64,000 bases of DNA from Anaeramoeba flamelloides (Eukaryota > Metamonada > Anaeramoebidae). The stretch lies in the NCBI GenBank assembly GCA_027625915.1, contig JANTQA010000023.1, positions 4,526,001 through 4,590,000 of the forward strand, in the 5' to 3' direction. The notes under the pieces are model-generated. The model worked only from the letters and a program-made list of their open reading frames with translations. It was not told where the DNA came from and did no database searches. Both the position numbers and the translations under genes were made by a program. Below, one piece after another: positions 21,401-32,900 of this stretch (the stretch's first letter is position 1; each line of letters starts with the position of its first letter).

Positions 21401-24400
21401 TATAATGTAAGAAATAAAATGAATTTAATAGTTTTCTTTGATAAAAAATGGAAGAAAAAAAAATTTATCTCACTGAAAAAATTTTCTTTTCTGGGTTTAC
21501 TTTGTTGATAATAATTTTTTGACACTTTGATTTACAAAATTTGTAAGCACAGAATATAATAAATAGCATATTTTAAAATTTTGTCTCTGTTATCGTAGAA
21601 AGACTGGTTTAGTTTTTAAAATCAATTTATAAATTATTTTACAACGTTATTGATATTACATTATAATTTTTTAAATCAAAATTGTGTTATTTTTGATTAC
21701 TTTGCAATTTTGGTAGATTTTGGAATTTATCAATTTTACAAAATATATTTAAATTTTTACAAATTATAAACTCTTTTTCAGTAAAAGGGGATCAGTTTTA
21801 TTGAAGAAGTACAACAAATTATATTGTTTAATCTCGAGATTCTTTTCCTAAAAAAATTTTCAATTTTTAGATCAGATCATTTTTTCTGATTTACAAAAAT
21901 TTTTTGTAAATTAATTTTTTTTTTTTTTTTACTTCTTTTCTTTTTTTCTTTTTTTTTTTAAAAAGTCAAGTCGAAAAAAAAAAGAAAATGTCTGAAAAGC
22001 CAAATTAACATTAAGAAAATTGAGGCTATGTAATTTATTTTACAATTTCATACATTTAAAATTAAAAAATATTATTATAAACAATTTTAATTTTCCTCAA
22101 GAAATTTTGAAATTTTATTTTCAATAATTTTACACAAGTGATTTCAATGTAAAGGTGCATCAAATTTTTTTTAACATTTTATTTTTTTCGAAAATTTATG
22201 GTTTGTTCAAACATTTTTTTGATGAATATCGACTCTTAATTCGAAATTTATTATTTCTCTAATTTGCAAACAGCTTTATGTTTGGCTGATTCTTATAAAA
22301 AAATTGAATTTTTCATTTTTTGCCGGGCCACTTTCAGTGAAATGGAGTTTATTTTATTTTTAACCAAAGTTCTAACCAATTTATATTTAATTTTATAAGT
22401 GTTTATATCATTTATTTTGATTTTCGATAAATAATTTATCATAAATAATTGGAAAAATGAAAATAAAAATCTATTTATTTCACAAAATCAACGTTCTCTA
22501 ATATAAAGGGGTAATAGGGGTGTTTAATTCTAAAGCATTTAATTTGGTATTAATTTAATAATTTCTAGAATTATTTTATCTCTTTAAATCTTAATAATGA
22601 AATATTTCGAATTTAAGAAAATTGATTTAGATTTCGTAAATTGTTGAGATGATTTTACTTTATTAGTTATTCTTTAAATAATAATTTCAAAAAAAAACTA
22701 TTTTTTGCAAGATCTCAAAACAATTATTTTTCCTACTAATCCCTTAAATAAAAAAATAACAATTGGTAAAACAATAAAAAAAAAAAAAAAAAAACAAACC
22801 TTGTTTGTTAGTGTTTCGCCATCAACTGGAACTTCGCCATCGAACATTTTTTTTGTAATAAACTCTTTATAAGGTTTAAAATAAATAATTGGTCCCATTG
22901 AAATTGCTCCAAAATAGTAAACATATGAAAAATATTCTGTTAAAGAAGGCAATTCTCTAATTAATAATTCACTTTCATGAGGTAATAAATCATTTTTATT
23001 TTTTTTGCCATCATCCAAATTCCATCCAAGGCTAATAAGTTTTAGGACTTCAAACATCAATGGCCCACTCATATTTAAAACATGAACAGATCCGTATTCT
23101 TTAATAATTTTCAAATGGCTTTAATTTTGTTGTTTATTAAAAGAAAAAATTAAAAAAAAAAAAAAATAGGAGATAACATGTAAAATTTAATCAAAATTAT
23201 GAAATTTATTGTACTTGTCAAGAATTTTTCATCAAAGATCTAATTGTTAGAAAACTGGTTTTGGTAGTAATGAAAAACTAATTAAAAACAATTGAAAATA
23301 AAAAATACTTAAACTAGTAAATATATATATAAATTCGGGTACCTAGTGCCCCCACTCTGAGAGGTGGTGTCTAGGTTTTTTTTTAATTCAAAAGAATTGA
23401 GTAAAATCAAAAATTTTACTGTATTCTTTTAAATTAAAAAATAAAAATTAACTAACCTAACGACAGTGTAATCTCAATTATTAATCAAATGTTGTGGAAT
23501 TTTTCTTTAATTGTTCCTTTCTTTCAATAAATAAAGAAAAGAAAAGATGTAAATTTATAAAAGCATTTCCAAAAAAAAAAAAAAAAATTAAATCTAGTGA
23601 AAAAAAGGCTTTTTGATTTGTAATTTTGTTATGTATACATTGTTTTTTATTATTTCGATTGAATTTTAAAAAATTTTGATCATTATTTTCCTTTATTTTG
23701 TATGAAAATGTTTGAAATATAATTATTGGACTTCTAAGACAAGTTATTGATATATCTTATTAAACTTTTAATAATTTTCTTTAAATTAAAATAATAAATG
23801 ATATTTTTTTTGTTTCCTTTGACTATAAATAAACTAAAATTCAAGAAATTTTGAACCTCTTTTATACATTTTGTCCTAATTCGAGATGTTTTCTTTCTTT
23901 CTTTTTTTTTTTTTGGATGATAGTTTTAAATGGATCATTTCAAAATTGGTTAACACAATAATTATTTAATTAGAATATCAATAATTTATAAAAGAAGTTT
24001 CTCTAAAACCAAAAATATGACATTTTTATTTTATAAAAAAATTTTTTCAAACATACTTCATACGATCTTCTATTACTAGAAATTATTTTTTAATTTTGAA
24101 AATTGAATTTTTTCAAGTAAAATTTTTCATAACCTGAAAGAATTTTGAAATAAATTTGTAGAATTTTGAAATAAAATTTTGAGATTTTTTATTCTCAGAT
24201 AGAAAATTAATGTTAAAAGAATAAATATTATTTTCAAGTAAGAAAAATGGGTCAAATTGGGAATTATTCTTTTATTCCCCTTTTACAAGTTTTAAGAATT
24301 GTAATTATTGAAAGGGGTTTTACTTTTTGATTACCATTTATAAATTTGAGTAATTAAGATATTTGTTATCAAGTATTAATTGTATGGCAACTGGATTACA

Positions 24401-26058
24401 ATAAAACTGATTTGAAATATCAATATTTATTAATTCTTTTAGAAGTTGAATTCTATTAAAATTAAATTAAAAAACACTACGTTTGTTTTTTTAAACTACC
24501 AAATTGAAAAAAATAATTAATCCTTTAATTTGACCGTTCCCCGGTATTCCAGGATTGAATTGATAAAAATTGTTAGAATTTTTGAGAAATAGTTGACCTT
24601 TAGATAAATAAATTTGAAAAGATCCAATGAAAAACATCACTGGAATAGGAAATAACATAGAAAATTTTCCACTTGGAAATTCAAAAACCAGGAATACTCT
24701 ATTTGCAAATTAAAAGGGGTATATTTCCTAGTATTCAAATTTTAAAAAGGAAAAAGTTTTAACGAGGCATAATCTTCATTTATAGCTAGTAAGCCCGAAA
24801 GAAATAAATTTGTTATTTCGATCTCTCTTTTGTTTTTTTACTCTTATTTGAATTTTAAATCAGAAAAAATTTTCATTTTGTCTTCTTCTTCTATTTTTTT
24901 TTCTATTACCTTTAAAAGTTACTATATTTTTTCATTTTTTTCTATTTAGTAGCTATAAATTTTTCAAAGGAAAAAGAAATAATCATTTGGAAAAAAAGTG
25001 AAACAGAAAAAAAAGTGAAACAGCGGTTTTTCATTGGGAACATTAATAGAACCTGAAAACGAAAAGTAAAATCAATTAAAAGAAGAAACCAATTAACTTC
25101 AAAGAATAATCCATTATAATATTTTCAATAAATCCAACAAACACAATTTAAATCTACTTGATTTATCAAAATTGTTTGTCTGGTTTTGAAGATCGCAAAA
25201 ATAGTCAATTTTTTGAACAAATTTTTAATAATTGATCAATCAATGAAAAACCCTATCTTACCAAAAGATAGTATTAAAAACTGTTATTGTGTTGAATACT
25301 ACATTTTGTCTTTATTTATTTATTCTTTTTTTAATAGATCTTATTTTTCGTTTTCAGGTTCTATTAATTTTCCCAATGAAAAACCGCGTTGAACTTTTTT
25401 TCCCTGTTTCACTTTTTTTCCACAATGGTTATTTTAAGTGTATAAATTGAAATTTGCGGTCTCTTTTTCGATTTGTTTCGTCTCTTTTTATGTAGGTTTT
25501 GGTTTGAACTGATGATTTTAAACAAGGTGAAATTGAAAAAAATAGTTCGTGTGGATATTTGAATTATAAAAGAGAGTAGATTTTTACTTCATTTTCTCCT
25601 TTTGTTTTAAACCAAAAAATTTAAAAGTAAAACAAATTGTTTTTAAGAGATTTTCTCCATTCTCTTTTTATTCTTTGAATGTTCATTTTTATTGTTAGTG
25701 CCTACACCTTTTGGTTTTGTCGACATTTTTCAATGATAGGAATAAGGAAGAATTGAAAAAAAGATAATGAAGACAAAATTTATCTCCGATTAAAATTCCC
25801 AACCACAAGATTCAAAGAAGATTTAAGAGTGAGAAATTATACCGTTATTTTTCGATTAATAACCGAAAATTTTTATTTTCGATTTCACAACAATATTTAA
25901 CTAATTATAGGTTATAAAAAAAAAAGCAAGATCTTTACAAATCCAATTTGGAATGATATTTTCAGTCATTAATTAAACTTCTTTATTATAACTTTGAGAT
26001 AAAATTTTGATTTGGTATTTCTGATTTTAACAGTAAAAGCCAAATACCAGCAAAAATT

Positions 26059-26089
<31 letters not shown>

Positions 26090-26856
26090 TACAACAGATC
26101 TTGTTGGTATTGAGAAAGTTCGCCTTACAAATTGATAAAGAATTAATTTGTTTCCATTTCTGTTAAATTCTTTTTCAATTCCAACAGATCGAAAAAAAAA
26201 AAAAAAAGTAAAAAAACTGTTAATGCTGTTTCAGTGCTTTAGGCTTTTTTGTTTAATTTTTTTTAAATAAATTTAAAACAAAGACTAAAAAATTAGTCTC
26301 TTAATTTTTTAGTTAACAATAAAATTCGAGCAAATGAAAAAGTTTTATTCTTTTTAAATTTTTTTTAAAAAACACAAAACAGAAAATTTTTTCTTTGCAT
26401 TTTTGTTCCTTGTCTTTTTTGATTTTGAAAATACTTTTTTTTTTTTGTTTTGTTTTGTTTTGTTTCTTGTTCAAATTTTCATTTCCTCATTTTTTGTCGA
26501 ATTTGGTTGTTTTGCAAAAAAATATTCCAAGAAAGAAAAATTATGGATACTTACTAAATTGTGAGGTATATCATACAAAAAGCAAAGACTATTTGTGGGG
26601 TAAAGTGTGGACGAATTTTCAAAATAATGTAAACAATAATGGCTACAAGAAAAAAGTGTATGCTTTCAAAGCCATACATCATAAAGAGCAAAATTGGGCT
26701 AAATGCTATTGAAAAGAGATATCTTTGTTTAATCTTTTGAATGTGCTTGAAACAATAAGAAAGAAGATAAACCATTAAACCTGCTGTAAATCGAATTGAG
26801 AGGTTTAATGGTAATCCAATATTAATTTTCGAAAAGAGACTTTCAAGAATAGTCAT
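18476..26856 (-). CDS. MBOAT-family lysophospholipid acyltransferase
   Basis: Multi-pass ER membrane enzyme of the MBOAT family, expected to transfer acyl groups from acyl-CoA to lysophospholipids (Lands cycle). Four exons: 26856-26555, 23118-22800, 20376-20111 and 19037-18476. Splice sites are canonical (a textbook GTAAGT donor after exon 1) and phases agree at all three junctions, giving 482 residues and a TAA stop, the usual length for LPCAT/LPEAT relatives. Family landmarks: YVYYFGAISMGP in exon 2; FGFNGYNYDGSKRW in exon 3 (compare GLGFNG..KW of LPCAT3); and in exon 4 MAYWNRLMHYWLKYN with the putative catalytic His360 in CFWHGQRWCYYFSG. The lysine-rich carboxyl tail suits ER retrieval. 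Introns of about 3.4, 2.4 and 1.1 kb all contain mobile elements. Which lysolipid it uses cannot be told from sequence. Confidence 0.93.
19461..19985 (+). mobile_element. Family 1 TIR element inside MBOAT intron 3
   Basis: It starts TAAACTTTGCTTCTGTCAAAGG, ends catttgactggaaaataattta, and carries the family interior (the gaacaaa..aagaaataagtag block, ggtgactatagatcttgcaatg). It has the same orientation as the copy at 1423 and is about 525 bp long with internal loss. Confidence 0.75.
20540..21620. repeat. Dispersed repeat J (copy 1), MBOAT intron 2
   Basis: About 1.1 kb is shared in direct orientation with 47350-48440. Landmarks are tgatgagttaac, ctattttttgaaatccaaaattc, ttccaatataaaa, aattgtgt..tatttttagttt, tttacaagaatccttata, cccaaatatc and cttttctgggttt. 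No open frame, no visible TIR and no obvious polyA end, so the class is unknown. Confidence 0.7.
21777..22351. mobile_element. TIR element, family 2 (MBOAT intron 2)
   Basis: The left end is TAAACTCTTTTTCAGTAAAA followed by ggggatc. The right end inverts to TAAACTCCATTTCACTGAAA followed by gtggccc. The termini share the TAAACTC..TTTCA..AAAGGGG pattern with family 1, but the interior differs. The block aatttttgaaatggagttta near 59230-59251 shows a second, partial copy. Confidence 0.65.
23335..23450. repeat. Fragment of a ctaggtttttt dispersed repeat, MBOAT intron 1
   Basis: The strings ctaggtttttttttaattc and aagaattgagtaaaatcaaa echo 210-280 and 10350-10440 (aaaacctaggcac, gaaagaatagagcaaaat). 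The two GC-richer patches here, tgcccccactctgag and gaggtggtgtctagg, stand out from the AT background. Confidence 0.4.
24989..25421. mobile_element. TIR element with duplicated GGAAAAAAAGTGAAACA termini (copy 1)
   Basis: A 433-bp element with TIRs of about 80 bp. Each end carries two tandem units of ggaaaaaaagtgaaaca (somewhat varied), then gcggtttttcattgggaa and the aacctgaaaacgaaaa block; the right end is the inverse. The non-coding interior includes atttttaataattgatcaat. It lies in MBOAT intron 1. Relatives are at 41090-41970 and 63547-63950. Confidence 0.85.
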
Positions 26857-29800
26857 TTTTGGAAAAAAATGAGAAAACCTGAGAATTTTTCTCCAATTAT
26901 TCTTTGTTTTGAATCATTAATCAGAGTTTTAAAAAAAGTAATTGCAGGACCATTCGAATAAAATCTCCCTAAAGTTTTTCTCAATCAAAAGATTCTCATT
27001 TCGGAAAAAAATTTACAAACCGGTTTTAATTGCAAAATAGTAGTAAAAAAGTAAATTTTTTAATATATTTTGCTTATTGTTTTGACGATCAATCAAGTAA
27101 CTTGAAATTAAAATTACTCAAACCGAATTAGTACCTATTGCTGGAATCTTAAATCCAATTTTAGGTGAATAGGAAAATCATAGTAACAAAAAATCGATAA
27201 CATTCACTTTTTCCTTAATTTGGTGATTATCTTCAAAAATTTGAATTTTCTGAATTTTTTGATTCGTTAGATGTTTTGAATGATATTTTGATTCCCAGAA
27301 TCAATCTAATTTATTGACTTTGGTTTTTGTTTTAAATGAACCAAAAAAGACTTTAAAAAATATGAACATTTGCGACATTTTTACAATAAAAATCCTTTTG
27401 ACAATTGTTTTCAGTAATAATTGGTTGAGAAAATTTCTTTTTTAGGTGCTAGACAGATATTTTGTGATGCTATGTTGAAAGGTTAAGAAATTCCTACCTG
27501 TATAGAACTGGTTAATACGTCAATGTATGTTGTAATTGAAAGTAAAGAATATTAGTGTGAGACGGATCAAAAACTTTTTAAAAAATCTAAAATAAATATA
27601 ATTAAATATTAAATTATTCGATTTTTTGCGAATAATCCCAATTTAAAAATTAACATTTTAGAAAAAAAAAATTATTTTTTCTTAATCCAAATCTCAAAAT
27701 TAGTCAAACATAACAATTGTATCCTGGTTTTTAATACTTCAAGAACAACAAAAAGTGACTAATTTTTCACTTTTTTAATTTCAAAGATTAACTCATAATC
27801 ATCAACATAAAAAACACAAAGACTGATTGATTTTGTTTCCTTTTTATAAAAATAATTGTAACATCAATATATTTTCCATATAGTAGAAATAATTGTTCAA
27901 AAAAATCTATTCATTTATAAAAAAATCCAAATATTTTCAAAATATTGATTTTTTTAGCCTATTAATATACATTTTGAGAGAAACTAAAGAGAGATATTTT
28001 TCAACTTTGAAAATTTTAGATTGAAGAATTAACCTTTAGATTCGTCTAGAAATACAATTTTTTTTCTAAAATTGTATTTTTTTTTAACCAACACATGAAT
28101 CTTTTTTCATTGGTGGGTATCCAACAAATAGTACAACTTGACTAATCGATTTTCAAGAGACATTTAAACAATGGAAAATGAAAATATTTCTTATTCAATA
28201 GTTTGAATTTCATTTAATATTTCTCTATGCTGGACTCTAATCTTATAAATTGGAAAAAATATTAATTCAATTGAAGATTTTTAATTTACTGACTAACTTG
28301 ATTCAGATAGATCAATCTAAATTGAATTATCTTTCTTTTGTTTTAGGTGTTCCTTATCAAGTGTTTATTATTGATAATTTTTCTTTATGTTTTTTAATAT
28401 TAGGTTTTATATTTCTGTACTTTCTCACATTTAATATCTAATAAATATCTTTTGTACTGATTAGCAAAGTATTCATCAACTTAAAGAATGCTGAGTAACG
28501 AGACCTTGCTAATAATTATAAATTTAGGATTTTTTTTTCGAAATTATCTACCTTTTAATCAAATTATTTTCTCAATACAAAATTCAAATTTTACTTTGAT
28601 AAGGTTTGAAAATCAAAACCCTTAATTTTCAACTTACTTTCCACTTTATTTTTAAAAAAATATTCATAGATTTAGAGTGTAAAGAGAGAACTATATTTAA
28701 ATATAATCTGGAAACAAAGTGGATTAGGGGGGAACAAAAAAAAAATTTAATTTGATCTAAATACGTTCAAGAATTTGAAAAACTTTTTGGATCAATAAAT
28801 ATTTTGTTTATTTTAATTAAAATTCAAAAAAAATCTAAATTAATTTTTTTTGATTATTATTTAATTCACATTTAATTAAATCTGTTTTATTAGCTAATAT
28901 CTTGTATTTAAATTCTTAAATAATATAAACATTTAAGATCCTTTTAAATAATACTCTATATGAATAAGTAAGATTTACATTGGGTGAATTGTTAAATATT
29001 TTGAAATCAATTTTAATCCTATTAAAAAAGCAGGAAATCAGTTAACAAGTAGATTTTTATAATTCATAGAATATCTGATTCAAATTGAAAATCCAATTTT
29101 GATATTTTAATTTAAAAATCAGAATAATTTTTAACAAATTAAAATATTTGAATGTATATAAATTTGTAAAAGGTTTTTAATTGTTTTGAATTTACATTAA
29201 ATTGAAATATACTATTTGATATAAACAACCCGCTCTTTGCATCTTATTTAAATCCCATTTTCTAAATACAAATATTCAAGTTAATATTTACAGAAAATAA
29301 AACTCTTATTTTATTAATTTATAAACAAGGGGTTAATGATAAGAGATGTTTACTGTAAATTTTGATTTTTACCCAAGAAAAATTCTAATAAATTATATTT
29401 TCAATTTTCAGTACTTTTCTCCATTAATTTTTAAGATTACTAATTTTTTTAAATATCTATTATAAAACTGGTTTTTCTTCGAAAATATAATAATAAAACC
29501 ATAAAAAACCATAGAATAAAACCAAAATTTGAATTATTTAGGTAAAAAAGAGTCCAGATATTGGAAAATTATTTCCAATAATATTTAATTTTAAATTAAT
29601 TTTCAAGCAATAAGAAAAATAAAAAGATATTTTCAATAATAAATTTGAATGAAAAAAAAAAATTTAATAATTGTAATTTTATCTTAAAAATTTTTTTAGA
29701 AGAATTTTTTGAAAAACATTCTAATTATCGATTCCAACTTGAAAAGGAAATAATGAAAAAATAAATAAAAAAGTAAAAAGAATTTAATTTCATTATAAAA

Positions 29801-29960
29801 AAGAAATGGAATCATTTTTCGAATTAATAATTTAATAAAATTAATAAAAAAAAAATATGATAATCATTCTAAAAAAAAAAAAAAGTATTAATAAAATTCA
29901 TTCAAAAAAATATGTAAAAAAAAAAAACCAAAAAAAAAAAAATAAAAATAAAAAAAAGAA
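26857..29960. other. Intergenic region between MBOAT and HECT genes
   Basis: This AT-rich stretch has no convincing exon, RNA gene or repeat pair. Short frames such as 28250-28441 have composition typical of non-coding DNA. It should contain the MBOAT promoter (right of 26856) and the HECT 3' end (left of 29960); I cannot place either precisely. Confidence 0.4.
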
Positions 29961-32900
29961 TTAAGAAAGATGGAAGCTATCTTGTCCTTCGCTAATAGCT
30001 TTCAATAATTTTTCTTTGAGAATATTTTCAGAAGAATAAGGAGGTATTTTTAAGAAATTTACACAAGTCATGCAAGTAGGCAATCTCGAATCTGGGTTTT
30101 TAAATTGGTCGCTTTTAACAATGGTCAATTTGGGATTTAAATTGGCGATTCCACCAACGGGCAATCTTGCAGATCCTGTACAAAATTTCAAAAATCCATG
30201 TTTTTGTTTATTATTTAGGTTGGACAAAACATTGATTAACCAGAGTACAATTTTGCTATCCTTTTGATATCCGTGTTCACAAATGATTGAATTTAATAAT
30301 AATGTTTTGCTCCATTTTTCCATTTCGCCGTTGACTAATCTATCTATTTCATATGCCTTGAAGACATTTAAATGGTTGATTGACATTATTTTATTGAATC
30401 CCCTTTTAAAGGCCTTTAATTGATTCTCAATACCAGAATTCAAGAAATGATCTGAAATTGAATTAACATATTGCTCAAGATTATTAATATTCAAATAAGT
30501 GTTTTTCCCATTTTCTATTAATTCAAAATCAGGATAACCAGGCAAGGTAAAATTAATAAATAAATCTTTGATATCCATTCCGTTATATGTTATATTTTTC
30601 TCGCCTAATTTCTTTTTTTTTATTAATTTTGTACAATCCCTTAAAAATTTATATAAATCTGGTACGACATATTGCAAATCTGAAAACTTTGGATTATATC
30701 CTAATGCGTATTTCCAAAATAATAATGAAAATGGCAACCCAATTGTCCTTTTATCTAAAATGGCTTTAGCTACAAATGCACCCATAAATTCAAAGATTAA
30801 TAATATAGATTTTATCTTGTTATCTTGCAAAAGCAAGGATTTTGATAATGGTAAGGGTAAAGGCCACAGTCCATTTTGAGCAAAAATATATTTATTCTCC
30901 TTTTTTTTCTCATTCTCGTTCTCGTTCTCGTTCTCGTTCTTGTTCTTGTTCTCGTTCTCATTCTCATTCTCATTCACATTCACATTCTTGTTCTCGTTCT
31001 TCTTAGCTGAATAGGTATCATACCAAATTGGAATTTTTGGATTTTTTAAGCAAAGTTCATTTGAAATTAAGGTAAAAAATTCATTAGTTGGTCCACTGCC
31101 TGTACCGACTTCATTAAAATATTGAACTTCCAAAATTGATCTATATTTAATTTGTGGCATTTTCATTATAAAAATGGCTTGATTTAATAAGTTTTCTCCT
31201 CTCGTTATTCTCACTTTAAATCTCGGTATTCTTGGTATTGGAATATTTCTGAATTTTTCCACGTGTCTGTCGATATGCTTTTCCATTTCCTTAATTGTTC
31301 TTTGAATACCAAAAGTTGTTCTTTTAAAATATTTTAATCTAGTTTTGAAATCAAATAGAAATTTGTATTCACTTAGCATTAATTCATGAACCCAAAGTGG
31401 GATTAAACCATAACAAACTGGCACTAATAGATCCAATTGTCTATTTACTTTTGAGGATAGCCTATTATTTATGAATGTTTTTGGGGAAATTGTGATATTT
31501 TTGTTATTCATTCTATTTAAAAAGGTTAATAATTTTAGAACTTTTATTATTTTTGTTTTAATTTCCACATTATTCTCATTTTGTATCTTTATATTTTCAA
31601 TATTATTATAATTATAATTATTATTATTCCTTTGGTTATACTTATTTGTATTAGTATTATTGGTGTTGGTTGATTTTAATTTAGGAATATAATTACATTT
31701 AACTATTTGGTAATATGATCGTTCATTCAAATTTTCATCAAATTTTAAATAATTATTTAATTTCTCAAAGTTTTTTTTAACATTGAAATTGATTTTGTTT
31801 ATATTCAAATCCTTTTTGTAGTCAATTCTTCTATAAGTTATTGTAATTTTATTATTATTGTTTATTGGTCTTTTCTTAAAAGCCATAATTCTTTTTATTT
31901 CCTGTAATGAATTTGTTTGGTATTTCATTTGTTTACTATTTAAGGTAAAAATCAGTGAATGGTCAATTTCTTCTTGAAATAATATTTCATTAAAATTTTT
32001 TATTGATGGAATTTCATTGACTCCTTCAGAAAATCCTTGAATGGTTGTATCATAAAAGGGATTAATTGTTGATTCCAAAAATTTTAATTGGTTTCCTGGA
32101 AATGTTGATTCATTTCTTTCCTTCACCTTCTGCCAAACAATTCTTTCAACAGATATCATTGAAATCGTATGATCCAATGGTAATGAATATGACTGGAAAT
32201 CTTTTAATGGGTTCTTCACTGTTTTGTCTGGGACAAAATACCCCGTTAATTGCCTGGTTACAAAGGTTAATGGATCTTCTGAATTATAATAATTTCGATC
32301 TTGCTTTGTTTCGAAATTTTCAATTCTTTCCAAATAATTATGAAGAATTCCTATTAAATTTTTGAGCGAGATTTTTTTTTGTTTTTCATTTCTCCAATTA
32401 AATTCTTGCTTTTGTTTGTTTCCTTCTTGCTTCTCTTGTTCATCATCATCATCATCATCATTATTATTATTATTAAAATAGAAATTATTAAATTCGCAAA
32501 AATTGTTTTTTTCCGATAAATAATTGATTAAAATTGGAACTAGATTTAATTCTTCAATTTCGTGGATACTATATTTGTATTGAAATAAATATTTTTTTAA
32601 TTTATTCAATGAAAAATCATCTTGTAGCATTTTTTTCAATTTTAAAAATTCTTCGGTTTCATAATTTTCAAAAGAATTAATATTATCGTTGTTTTCGTTG
32701 TTATTTTTTTCGTTGATCTTATTTTGACTATTAAAATAATTATTTTTTAAATCAATTGCTAATTTTTTGATTTTATCAAAATTATAAATTTTTTCTTGAA
32801 ATTTTTTGCTTTGGTAATTACCAATTTTTTTTTTTTTTTGATATTTTGGTTTTGTTGATGATATCAATTGAATATTTGGTATTTTTTTCCCCATTGGGGG

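Noticed and set aside
28250-28441. 63-codon plus-strand frame
   Set aside because: Short and Leu/Phe/Ile-rich as expected for AT-rich DNA; no support from context.
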